Below are positions 1-7,078 of a stretch of 8,828 bases of DNA, piece after piece. The stretch covers positions 1-8,828 of the forward strand of contig CAZSBF010000145.1 of NCBI GenBank assembly GCA_964605185.1, in the 5' to 3' direction. A program made the position numbers and the translations under genes. The notes beneath the pieces were generated by a model. That model ran no database searches. It had not been told where the DNA came from and saw only the letters and a program-made list of their open reading frames with translations. Numbering within the stretch: position 1 is the first letter of the stretch; each line of letters begins with the position of its first letter. The stretch is from JACRIM01 sp964605185. Its GTDB lineage: Bacteria > Planctomycetota > Phycisphaerae > UBA1845 > UTPLA1.

Positions 1-8
1 AGCCATCC

Positions 9-27
9 GCTTCGCCCGCCGCGAAGC
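9..27 (-). terminator. GC-rich hairpin downstream of the beta-helix gene
   Basis: A perfect 7-bp inverted repeat (GCTTCGC / GCGAAGC, 5-nt loop) lies about 35 nt beyond the stop codon of the minus-strand beta-helix gene. No T-run follows it on the minus strand, so it is not a textbook intrinsic terminator. It could still stabilise or end that transcript. This is inferred from position only. Confidence 0.3.
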
Positions 28-61
28 ACGTTAGCACGGACCATTTTCATTCCACCTGCGA

Positions 62-2161
62 CTATGGCGCATCCCCCAGCGCCCCCATATCAAACTGTCC
101 CGCCGGCCGCGGCGCCCCATCCTGATACACGTCAATCGACAGCCCGAACTGCGCTGCAAACGTCGCATACGCATCATCCGCCACGCCGGCCGCTCGCGCG
201 GGGCTGTCGGCCGTCAAGTGAAAATCCAGCACCGACGGATCAACAAACTTTGGATCAGTGATCACGTCACCATTTCCCACGCCGGTCGCGGCCACCAGAT
301 CCGTCACCGAGCTGAACGGCACCTCAATGAGCCCCGGTTGTGTGATGTTCAATCGTATCTGGCCGGTGTCTTCGAAGTAGAGGTTGTGATCCTGTGCAGT
401 AAATGGCAGGATAACATCCGTCCGAATGTAGACTTGCATTCCATCTTTGCCGGTCTGAGATTTGTAGCGCTCCGTCAGGTCGTAAACGATATTATTGCGA
501 ACGACCTGGGTGCATGCGTCGGGTCGCGCGAGCGTCGGCAATCCAAGCCATATGCCATGGTCGCAATTGTAAATGGTATTGTTGATGATGCGCGACTGCG
601 CCTCCTGCCCCTTTGAAATGGCCACGCCCGCGAGGTTTGGGTTTCCACGAATGAGCCGGATGTCGAACAAAATGTTTCCAATGATGTATGACCGCGACGG
701 CTTCCCAATGGGGAATACGATCTCATTCTCGTGATGAATGCCCGACTCGGCGTCATAGACAGTGTTAAACAGAATCCAGATGTCATCGCTGCCGGGCCAA
801 TCGGCCGAACTGTCATCATCGTGAATGGTGATGGCGTTTCCCGACGACGAATCTGAGAGTCGAACAGTGTGGCACGTATTCTGCGAAAACACGCACGAGA
901 CTCCATTCTTGAAGTCGATGATGTTCTCCTTGCAGTTGTGCAGGTAGTTACGCCCGACGTAGACATTCCGCGCCGCCGCCTGATTCGACTGCGGATTCGC
1001 ACGATTGACACTGATCGCGTCGCCGCGAATGTGGTGCAGGTGGCAATCCACGACCCACCCATTGCGGCTGTTCGTCGCAAAGATCACCCCGGCGTTGTCA
1101 TTGCCCCCCGTGAAGTTGTCCCACTGGCTGTAATTGCGAACTTCCACATCATACACCACCACATGCTCGATCAGGCTCGACGAATCATTCAACGATGAGT
1201 TGGTATGGCCGACCTGAACTCCGTACGGTGTCGCCCCATCATTGGTAGGCTGATCCCGACCCAGCGAGTGGCGCAAACACACATGATGAAACACCTTGAA
1301 TGGGGCGGTCTGTGATGCTGTCACAATAAACCAACCCGCTCCGGCCATTCCCGTGCCCCAATCGCGTGCGTCGTATTCGATGTTTTCACAAATAATGAAA
1401 TTGCCTTCGATCGCCAGGCCCACGCGAAACAGCGGCTTCGTTGCCGCGTTCGCCCCGCGAATGAAAATCGGCTTGTCCAACGTGCCTTCGCCGGTGATGT
1501 AAATGCGCGAGTCGTAGTTGATGTCCGTCCCGTGAACCTCCACCACGCTGCCCGGCGTCAGATTGGCAGGAATCGTCCTTCGCGGTGCCGCAACGGTCCC
1601 AAACGGATTGCCAGCATCGCTGCCCGTGTTGAAGTCGACGTAGTGCGTAAACGGCCCATTCCCCGCGTCGCCATAAGGCCCCATCGTCCCGTTGTAGTCG
1701 TAGTTCTGCCCGGCATACATCGTGTGCGACTGCGTAACTCCAAACTCCGGCGTGGGGATTCCAATCGGAGGAACAAAGGTCGGCGCTACCGCGAGGTTTA
1801 CCGTGCGATCGCGCGAATGGCCCCCGCCCTCCGCGCGATAGGTAAAGCTGTCCGCACCCTCAAACCCCGCATTGGGGATATACGTCACGTTCGGCGGCGT
1901 CCCGATGAGTTGCCCGTTTGCCGGCGGCGTGAGAATCGAGAACGTCACCGCATCGTATTCGACGCCGTGAAAATATCCGGTCAAGCCGATCACCTTCTGA
2001 CGATTCGTCAACACGAAAAAATCAACGGACACATCGACATCGGGCGGCTGGACGATGATGGTGGTCGGCTGACACGACATTCCCCCGACCGTGACAACTT
2101 GCAAAACCGCAAGCACAACGACCCACAACCCGGCAAATCTTCCACGCATCGTCATACCCAT
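62..2161 (-). CDS. Secreted right-handed parallel beta-helix protein with N-terminal cadherin/Ig-like domain
   Basis: This 699-residue exported protein is probably surface-attached or secreted and is likely to bind or cleave polysaccharide; no enzyme activity can be read from it. A positively charged start (MRGRF) and hydrophobic core at residues 10-27 form a signal peptide. Cys30 in GGMSC could be a lipidation site, but the lipobox is poor (Gly at -3). Residues about 41-127 resemble a bacterial cadherin/Ig-like repeat (VTYIPNAGFEGADSFTY). From about 173 (HYVDFNTGSDAGNPFGT, then RTIP and PIFIRGAN) begins the usual entry to a parallel beta-helix. Repeated turns such as NNTIYNCDHGIWL and RNNIVYDL follow to about residue 620. 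The C-terminus (DPKFVDP, DFHLTADSPARAAG, PRPAGQFDMGALG) is the typical closing motif of such proteins. The start at 2161 is supported by AGGA seven bases upstream (plus-strand 2169-2172). The gene stands alone and is divergent from its neighbour. The fold is fairly sure; the substrate is unknown. Confidence 0.88.
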   Translation of the reverse strand: MGMTMRGRFAGLWVVVLAVLQVVTVGGMSCQPTTIIVQPPDVDVSVDFFVLTNRQKVIGLTGYFHGVEYDAVTFSILTPPANGQLIGTPPNVTYIPNAGFEGADSFTYRAEGGGHSRDRTVNLAVAPTFVPPIGIPTPEFGVTQSHTMYAGQNYDYNGTMGPYGDAGNGPFTHYVDFNTGSDAGNPFGTVAAPRRTIPANLTPGSVVEVHGTDINYDSRIYITGEGTLDKPIFIRGANAATKPLFRVGLAIEGNFIICENIEYDARDWGTGMAGAGWFIVTASQTAPFKVFHHVCLRHSLGRDQPTNDGATPYGVQVGHTNSSLNDSSSLIEHVVVYDVEVRNYSQWDNFTGGNDNAGVIFATNSRNGWVVDCHLHHIRGDAISVNRANPQSNQAAARNVYVGRNYLHNCKENIIDFKNGVSCVFSQNTCHTVRLSDSSSGNAITIHDDDSSADWPGSDDIWILFNTVYDAESGIHHENEIVFPIGKPSRSYIIGNILFDIRLIRGNPNLAGVAISKGQEAQSRIINNTIYNCDHGIWLGLPTLARPDACTQVVRNNIVYDLTERYKSQTGKDGMQVYIRTDVILPFTAQDHNLYFEDTGQIRLNITQPGLIEVPFSSVTDLVAATGVGNGDVITDPKFVDPSVLDFHLTADSPARAAGVADDAYATFAAQFGLSIDVYQDGAPRPAGQFDMGALGDAP

Positions 2162-2295
2162 AGTTTGATCCTGTTCGTGCGAGTCCGCTGACCGGTTTCG
2201 CAGCGCATCCTATACGCTCATCACGGGTTTGTGCGGACCGGGGCCCGCGCTATTCCTTCCGATATCGACGGTTTCGTGTACACTACACTCTCTCG
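2162..2295. promoter_or_regulatory. Divergent intergenic region with weak candidate promoter for the plus-strand gene
   Basis: These 134 bp must hold promoters for both flanking genes. On the plus strand, TTCCGA (2257-2262) and TACACT (2279-2284), 16 bp apart, are a weak sigma-70-type pair. The start codon of the downstream gene lies only 11 bases after the -10-like box, and no Shine-Dalgarno is visible, so that mRNA may be leaderless. On the minus strand I see only the ribosome site AGGA (2169-2172) and no clear promoter. Confidence 0.25.
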
Positions 2296-3003
2296 ATGGC
2301 CCAGATCCGCACGAAACCAGCCCTGCGTCGATTCGCCCTCTACGGGCTTATCCTGCTTGCCTTCGCCCTGGTTACGGGCGTCGTGTTCGTATTGGTCTCC
2401 GACCGAAGCACGATCAACATCGCCGATGCCTTTCCCGAGCCGGTGATCCTCGACCCCGAAAACCGCCCCTATTTCGTCTTTCCCGAGGCCGTTCGGACGA
2501 CTGACCTCTCGCTGAATCTTTTCGTCGATCGCTTCGCCCGCGTCTGCATGGAAGGCAAATATTCCGACTTCCGCCTGATGCTCAGCAATCAACGGCCGCC
2601 TATCCTCCCGGCCCGCTTCGAGGCCAACTTCAATGCCCTGAAACAAGTCCGAATCGAAGGCCTTGAAAAGATCCCGGTCTCAGCCGGCGCGCCGAATGAC
2701 ACCTTCATCATGAAGGTCACCTACGACCTGAAAGACTTTGCCGTCCGACACGGCGAGCGCTCCAAGCAAATCTATGTGGGCATTAACAAGGAAGACGGCC
2801 TGTGGCGGCTCGGTCCGATACCGAGCGAGGCCCTGGCCCGACTCGCCGCCTATAAAGCCGCTCAATCCCAACCTGCCGCGCTCGATGCGGATATCGTCAC
2901 CGAATCCGCACCGCCCGCAAAGGCCAACGCCGCGACGGTGCCGGTCGAGGCCGGCGAATCTTCCCGCACAGTGGCCAATAAACCCATGCGCATCGAGTCG
3001 TAG
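2296..3003 (+). CDS. Hypothetical single-pass membrane protein with NTF2/cystatin-like soluble part
   Basis: This is a 235-residue protein that I cannot assign to a named family. A basic N-terminus (RTKPALRR) precedes one hydrophobic helix at about residues 13-34, so the bulk should face the periplasm. Residues about 60-180 (an FVDRFARVCMEGKYSDF helix, an ARFEANFNALKQVRIEGLEKIP segment, then strands ending KQIYVGINKEDGLWRLGPIP) have the helix-then-curved-sheet pattern of small NTF2/cystatin-like domains. That is a pattern-level resemblance only. The tail from about 190 is Ala/Pro/Glu-rich and probably disordered. The ATG has no Shine-Dalgarno and no longer in-frame alternative. Steady GC-rich third positions support it being a real gene. 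It is not obviously linked to the flagellin gene 271 bp downstream. Confidence 0.75.
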   Translation: MAQIRTKPALRRFALYGLILLAFALVTGVVFVLVSDRSTINIADAFPEPVILDPENRPYFVFPEAVRTTDLSLNLFVDRFARVCMEGKYSDFRLMLSNQRPPILPARFEANFNALKQVRIEGLEKIPVSAGAPNDTFIMKVTYDLKDFAVRHGERSKQIYVGINKEDGLWRLGPIPSEALARLAAYKAAQSQPAALDADIVTESAPPAKANAATVPVEAGESSRTVANKPMRIES

Positions 3004-3149
3004 TAAACGGACCACGAGTGGCCAACATTGATCGGCGTCGGAATTTCGGACCTGCCGATATTCAACCCCTCTATTAACTTCTTTCCGCATCGCTCGTTAT
3101 ATCCGCCTGAGGTGATTCCCCCATTCCGTGCCTGATGGCGGGTTATATC

Positions 3150-3177
3150 TTAGGTTTCCCCGGTCGATGTGCGAAAA
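3150..3177 (+). promoter_or_regulatory. Candidate sigma-28-like flagellin promoter
   Basis: Within the 271-bp gap before the flagellin gene, TTAGGTTT (3150-3157) resembles the sigma-28 -35 element TAAAGTTT. TGCGAAAA (3170-3177) resembles the -10 core CGATAA after a 12-bp spacer. This would give a leader of about 90 nt. Both boxes are imperfect. The call rests on location and on the general rule that late flagellar genes use sigma-28. No sigma-54 site (GG-N10-GC) was seen in the gap. Confidence 0.28.
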
Positions 3178-3258
3178 CAGCGATGCCAGTGTTACGACTC
3201 GCCCTCGTCTGAGGTGAACCGACGCTGGCAATACTGAAAACTCGGGCATCGCCGAAAA

Positions 3259-3265
3259 GAAGGGA
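3259..3265 (+). promoter_or_regulatory. Ribosome binding site of flagellin
   Basis: AGAAGGG lies about 10 bases before the ATG at 3275 in a purine-rich leader, and supports that start for a highly expressed gene. Confidence 0.6.
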
Positions 3266-3274
3266 AAGAAAGTT

Positions 3275-4672
3275 ATGGGTCTTACAGTCACAAACGTCAA
3301 CACATTGTCGCTGTTGAACATTCTCAATGGAACAACAGCGGACCAGTCAAAATCGCTCCAGCGATTGTCGACAGGATCGCGAATCAACCGTGGTGCCGAT
3401 GATCCGGCCGGTCTGATCGTGGTCCAGAGCCTCAGCGCAGAGTTGACGGGCACCAATGCTGCCCTCGACAACAACCAACGGGCAAAGTCGCTTTTGGGTA
3501 CGGCCGACGCGGCCCTCACCGAAGTGACCAGCCTCCTCTCCACCATTCAGTCGCTCGCTGCCAAGAGCAGCAGCTCCGGTGGTCTGACTCCCTCGGAAGT
3601 CGCCGCCAATCAGGCTCAGATTGACAACGCCATCAGCTCGATCGACCGCATCATCGGCACCACGCAGTTCAACGGAAAGCGCCTCCTCGATGGCTCGCAG
3701 TCCATCCGCGCGACCGCCAGCGTGCCTGCCAAGGTCTCCGACGTACGCGTGTATTCAAGACCCACAACCACGGCGAACCAGAGTCTCGCCGTCAACGTCG
3801 TCGCTGCCGGCGCCGTTGCCTCTGGCACGCTCGTCAATAACCCGGCCGCCGTCAGTGCCGCGCAGATCAGCGTCACAGGCTCGCTCGGTACGGCGACAAT
3901 CTCGATTGCCGCCGGTGACACGCTCGCCAACATCGCCAGCAAGGTCGTAGCCGCCGCCAACGACACGGGCGTCTCCGCCACGGTCAACGGCACGACGGTC
4001 CGAATCCAGAGCCGTGCGTATGGCTCAAATTCGTTCGTCTCCGCGTCCTACATCAGCGGTGACTCCGACTTCGCGACCGGCGTGGCCTACACCAAGGGCA
4101 CCGATGCCCAGGTCACGGTCAACGGCCAGTCGGCGTTCGTCGATGGTCTCCGCGTGTCGTACAACGCCAGCGGTTTCTCCGGCGAGTTCACACTGACCGC
4201 CGCGGGCAACGTTGCGGGCGGTGCCGGCAACGTTGATATCGCCGGTGGCGGTGCGACGTTCCAGCTCGGTACGACGACAAACACCCAGTCCACGATTGGC
4301 ATCAACGCCCTCTTCTCGCAGGGCCTCGGTGACAGCGTGACGGGTTACCTCAGCACGCTCAAGAGCGGTGGAACAAACGACCTGACCAAGAACCCCGGCC
4401 AGGCGACCTCGATCGCCAAGGCCGCCCTCAGCCAGGTCGCCACACTCCAGGGTCGCATCGGCGGTTTCACGCAGTTCCAGGTTGAGACGTCTATCAACAG
4501 TCTCACCGCTGCCAAGGAAGCCCTGACCAACGCTCGAAGCGTGATCACGGATGTGGACTTCGCCTCAGAGACGGCCGAGCTGTCTCGCCAGAACGTCCTC
4601 CTCCAGTCCGCCGTCTCGCTGCTCGGCGTTGCCTCGCAGCAGTCGGCTCAGATCCTGTCGCTGCTGCGGTAA
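3275..4672 (+). CDS. fliC: Flagellin with hook-IN insert domain
   Basis: This is the structural subunit of the flagellar filament, exported by the flagellar type III apparatus, 465 residues long. The N-terminal D0/D1 part (1-140) carries SLQRLSTGSRINRGADDPAG (28-47), the family hallmark, and TTQFNGKRLLDG (129-140). The C-terminal D1/D0 helix ends ITDVDFASETAELSR ... LSLLR (424-465), also canonical. The middle holds a hook-IN (Flagellin_IN-like) unit at about 195-300, with GSLGTATISIAAGDTLANIA as its clearest stretch. A Gly-rich segment with GGGATFQLG (324-332) follows, a pattern found in longer flagellins. There is no signal peptide, as expected. The gene is monocistronic, with a terminator 37 bases after its stop. 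No fliS, fliW, csrA or fliD gene is in view, so it is an isolated filament gene, perhaps one of several paralogues. fliC is used in the generic sense. Confidence 0.95.
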   Translation: MGLTVTNVNTLSLLNILNGTTADQSKSLQRLSTGSRINRGADDPAGLIVVQSLSAELTGTNAALDNNQRAKSLLGTADAALTEVTSLLSTIQSLAAKSSSSGGLTPSEVAANQAQIDNAISSIDRIIGTTQFNGKRLLDGSQSIRATASVPAKVSDVRVYSRPTTTANQSLAVNVVAAGAVASGTLVNNPAAVSAAQISVTGSLGTATISIAAGDTLANIASKVVAAANDTGVSATVNGTTVRIQSRAYGSNSFVSASYISGDSDFATGVAYTKGTDAQVTVNGQSAFVDGLRVSYNASGFSGEFTLTAAGNVAGGAGNVDIAGGGATFQLGTTTNTQSTIGINALFSQGLGDSVTGYLSTLKSGGTNDLTKNPGQATSIAKAALSQVATLQGRIGGFTQFQVETSINSLTAAKEALTNARSVITDVDFASETAELSRQNVLLQSAVSLLGVASQQSAQILSLLR

Positions 4673-4708
4673 AGCCGTCGCAGCCCAGGTCTGGTGGGTA
4701 AAATTTGA

Positions 4709-4749
4709 CGGCGGGGTCGAGGTAAGCCCTCGGCCCCGCCGATTTTTTT
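4709..4749 (+). terminator. Rho-independent terminator of flagellin
   Basis: A 14-bp GC-rich stem (CGGCGGGGTCGAGG with CCTCGGCCCCGCCG, one T-G pair, 5-nt loop) is followed by GA and seven Ts (4743-4749). This is a strong intrinsic terminator closing the flagellin transcript. Confidence 0.93.
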
Positions 4750-5021
4750 GCTCCATGATTTTGACGCCGAATCCCTCCTATCCGACTGCCACCGTCAATC
4801 TCTCCATGTCACATTGGCAGCCGATGGGAGATTGGCCCGCTTCACATTCGCCGTAAGCGACTGTAATAGCGAAGCTTACGAATTATCCCGTGGCGTTCTG
4901 CCGCTGGCATCCCCTTTGCTATTGGTCAGTATGGACGCGGTCTGCCCGTCGGGCTCCGCGTGATGTGTCATTGCGTTCGCAGCCGTGGATGGCCACGCAG
5001 GTGACCTAGGCCAAATTCAAA
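4750..5021 (+). other. Long dnaK upstream region with several inverted repeats
   Basis: About 270 bp contain no convincing gene. Four stems can be drawn. The first is 4794-4804 with 4826-4836 (11 pairs including two G-T). The second is 4852-4858 with 4874-4880 (CGTAAGC / GCTTACG, perfect). The third is 4935-4940 with 4956-4961, extended inward by 4944-4947 with 4951-4954 (GCCC/GGGC). The fourth is a small one at 4984-4988 / 4993-4997. There is no CIRCE element (TTAGCACTC-N9-GAGTGCTAA) and no clear sigma-32 promoter. TTGACG at 4761-4766 is a good -35 but lacks a well-spaced -10. In GC-rich DNA some of these stems may be chance. Confidence 0.4.
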
Positions 5022-5040
5022 CTCGAACCTTCGAGAGGAG
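5022..5040 (+). promoter_or_regulatory. dnaK ribosome binding site with abutting small hairpin
   Basis: AGAGGAG (5034-5040) lies seven bases before the ATG at 5048 and decides that start over the longer in-frame GTG at 4985. Directly upstream, CTCGA/TCGAG (5022-5026 / 5031-5035) can form a 5-bp hairpin with a 4-base loop that overlaps the first bases of the ribosome site. An alternative pairing of CCT (5028-5030) with AGG (5036-5038) would cover the site itself. A role in heat-responsive translation is only a suggestion. Confidence 0.6.
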
Positions 5041-5047
5041 TCGCGAT

Positions 5048-7015
5048 ATGTCCAAGATCATCGGAATCGACCTCGGCACCACGAACTCAGTCGTGGCCGT
5101 TATGGAGGGTGGGCAGCCCAAGGTGCTCACCAATGCCCTCGGCGCACGCACCACGCCCTCGGTCGTCGGCTTCTCCGACAAAGGCGAGCGCCTCATCGGC
5201 CAGATCGCCAAGCACCAGCAGGTCACCAACCCCACGAACACCGTCTATAGCGTGAAGCGCTTCATGGGCCGGCGACACAGCGAAGTCGGCTCCGAAGAAA
5301 AGCTCGTTCCCTACGGCGTCGTCGGCGGCCCCGATGAGTTGGTCAGCGTCAAAGTCCGCGACAAGAACTACACGCCGCCCGAGATTTCGGCGATGGTCCT
5401 GCAAGACCTCAAGAAGACCGCCGAAGACTACCTCGGTGAAAAAGTCACCGCCGCCGTCATCACCGTCCCCGCATACTTCAACGACGCCCAGCGCAAAGCC
5501 ACGCAGGAGGCCGGCATCATCGCAGGCTTTGACGTGAAGCGCGTCATCCCCGAGCCGACCGCCGCGGCCCTTGCCTATGGAATGGATAAAAAGAACGATG
5601 GTAAAATCGCGGTGTTCGATTTGGGCGGCGGCACATTTGACATCTCCATCCTTGATGTCGGTGAGGGCGTCTATGAATCATTGGCGATCGATGGTGACAG
5701 CCAACTAGGCGGCGACGACATTGACAACTTCCTAATCGACCATGTAGCCGAAGAGTTTCGCAAGCAATATGGCGTCGATCTCCGCAAGGATCCGATGGCC
5801 CACCAGCGTCTCAAGGAGGCCTGCGAAAAAGCCAAGTGCGAACTCTCTGGCAACTTAGAGACCACCATAAACCTCCCTTTCATCACCGCCGACGCCAGCG
5901 GGCCGAAGCACTTGAACCTTACTCTAAGCCGCGCCAAGTTTGAATCTATGCTCGATATACAAAGGGAATTGCCTGAACCAGCCAAGAAAAAATATAACAC
6001 CGACAAGCAGATGTCATTCATGGAACGACTTCGGAAGCCGGTTCTGCACGCCCTAAGTGCCTCTAAGCTCAGCCCGCGCGATATTTCCGAGGTCATCCTC
6101 GTCGGCGGCTCGACACGCATCCCCGCTGTGCAGAAGCTTTGCCAGGAAATCTTCGGCAAAGAGCCGAACAAGAGCGTCAACCCCGATGAAGCCGTCGGCA
6201 TCGGCGCCGCGATTCAGGCCGGCATCATCGCCGGTGACGTGAAGGACATCCTCGTGCTCGATGTCACGCCGCTATCCCTCGGCGTCGAAACGCTCGGCGG
6301 CGTCATGACCGTCATGATCCCGCGAAACACGACGATTCCCACCAGCAAGAAAGAGACCTACTCAACCGCCGCCGACAATCAGCCCGAGGTGTCGATCCAC
6401 GTCCTGCAGGGCGAGCGACCCATGGCCGTGGACAACCGCACCATCGGCCGCTTCAACCTCGCCGGCATCCCGCCGGCCCCGCGCGGCACGCCGCAGATCG
6501 AAGTGACCTTCGACATCGACGCCAACGGTATTTTGCACGTCTCCGCGAAAGATCTCGGCACCGGCAAGGAGCAGAAGATTAAAATCGAAGGCTCCAGCGG
6601 CCTCGACCCGGCCGACGTCGAGCGAATGCGCAAGGAAGCCGAGTCCCACGCTGAGGATGACAAGAAGAAACGCGAACTCATCGACGCCCGCAATCAGGGT
6701 GATTCGGTTGTCTACCAGACCGAGCAAACACTCAAGGAACACGGCGACAAAGTCCCGGCCGACGAACGCAGCAAGGTCGAGTCCGCGGTGAACAACCTAA
6801 AGGAACGCCTCAAGTCCGACGACGCCGGTTCAATCAAAAAGGCTGTGGAGAACGTGCTGACAGCGTCACAGGCCATCGGCAAGATCATCTACGAGCAATC
6901 GGCCAAGGCAGCCGGCGCAGCGGGCGGCCCACCACCACCCCCGCAAGACGGCGGCGGCAAGTCGGCGAAGAAGGACGAAGATGTCATCGATGCGGAGTAT
7001 GAGGTGAAGTCGTAG
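5048..7015 (+). CDS. dnaK: Molecular chaperone DnaK (Hsp70)
   Basis: This ATP-driven cytoplasmic chaperone binds exposed hydrophobic stretches of client proteins together with DnaJ and GrpE; 655 residues from the ATG with a strong ribosome site. The nucleotide-binding domain has IGIDLGTTNS (5-14), Lys70 in SVKRFMGRR, EPTAAALAYG (169-178), DLGGGTFD (191-198) and the VILVGGSTR loop. The linker VKDILVLDVTPLS starts near 398. The substrate-binding sheet (THETA-like IHVLQGER, PAPRGTPQIEVTFDIDANGILHVSAKD) and the alpha-helical lid follow. A Pro/Gly/Lys-rich stretch ends in DVIDAEYEV, the bacterial DnaK tail. Oddity: residues about 302-324 hold roughly 19 extra residues, including ELPEPAKKKYNTDKQ, relative to my recollection of E. 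coli DnaK, between TLSRAKFESM and MERLRKPVLHAL. The surrounding 5580-6060 stretch is AT-richer, with many CTA, TTA and ATA codons. The 21 codons upstream (4985-5047) are not DnaK-like. The gene stands alone; no grpE or dnaJ is beside it. Confidence 0.98.
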   Translation: MSKIIGIDLGTTNSVVAVMEGGQPKVLTNALGARTTPSVVGFSDKGERLIGQIAKHQQVTNPTNTVYSVKRFMGRRHSEVGSEEKLVPYGVVGGPDELVSVKVRDKNYTPPEISAMVLQDLKKTAEDYLGEKVTAAVITVPAYFNDAQRKATQEAGIIAGFDVKRVIPEPTAAALAYGMDKKNDGKIAVFDLGGGTFDISILDVGEGVYESLAIDGDSQLGGDDIDNFLIDHVAEEFRKQYGVDLRKDPMAHQRLKEACEKAKCELSGNLETTINLPFITADASGPKHLNLTLSRAKFESMLDIQRELPEPAKKKYNTDKQMSFMERLRKPVLHALSASKLSPRDISEVILVGGSTRIPAVQKLCQEIFGKEPNKSVNPDEAVGIGAAIQAGIIAGDVKDILVLDVTPLSLGVETLGGVMTVMIPRNTTIPTSKKETYSTAADNQPEVSIHVLQGERPMAVDNRTIGRFNLAGIPPAPRGTPQIEVTFDIDANGILHVSAKDLGTGKEQKIKIEGSSGLDPADVERMRKEAESHAEDDKKKRELIDARNQGDSVVYQTEQTLKEHGDKVPADERSKVESAVNNLKERLKSDDAGSIKKAVENVLTASQAIGKIIYEQSAKAAGAAGGPPPPPQDGGGKSAKKDEDVIDAEYEVKS

Positions 7016-7032
7016 TCAGCGACGTTTTTTAG

Positions 7033-7059
7033 CCCCGGGTCAATGACCCGGGGTTTTTT
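7033..7059 (+). terminator. Rho-independent terminator of dnaK
   Basis: A perfect 9-bp stem (CCCCGGGTC / GACCCGGGG, 3-base loop) is followed by six Ts and, after one G, four more. It starts 17 bases beyond the dnaK stop. Its T-run ends only about 19 bases before the start codon of the next gene. Confidence 0.93.
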
Positions 7060-7078
7060 GTTTTAAGTGAATCCCAAA

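Noticed and set aside
475..1080. 201-codon open frame overlapping the beta-helix gene on the same strand
   Set aside because: The Arg/Ser/Thr-rich translation is typical of an out-of-frame reading of GC-rich DNA, and the beta-helix frame is clearly the real one.
3054..3061. GCCGATAT, resembling a sigma-28 -10 box upstream of flagellin
   Set aside because: No TAAA-like -35 element lies at the proper distance; the nearest TAAA (3004-3007) is much too far. The imperfect pair at 3150-3177 is a better candidate.
3251..3258. GCCGAAAA close to the flagellin start as a sigma-28 -10 box
   Set aside because: No -35 at the right distance, and the transcript start would fall inside the ribosome site.
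4748..4963. 71-codon open frame between flagellin and dnaK
   Set aside because: It begins in the terminator T-run without a ribosome site and spans the inverted repeats. Its peptide has no recognisable character.
4750..5047. CIRCE/HrcA operator or sigma-32 promoter for dnaK
   Set aside because: Searched by eye for TTAGCACTC / GAGTGCTAA and CTTGAA...CCCCAT; neither is present.
5671..6201. 176-codon minus-strand frame inside dnaK
   Set aside because: It is antisense to a highly conserved chaperone gene, has no ribosome site, and has shadow-type composition.
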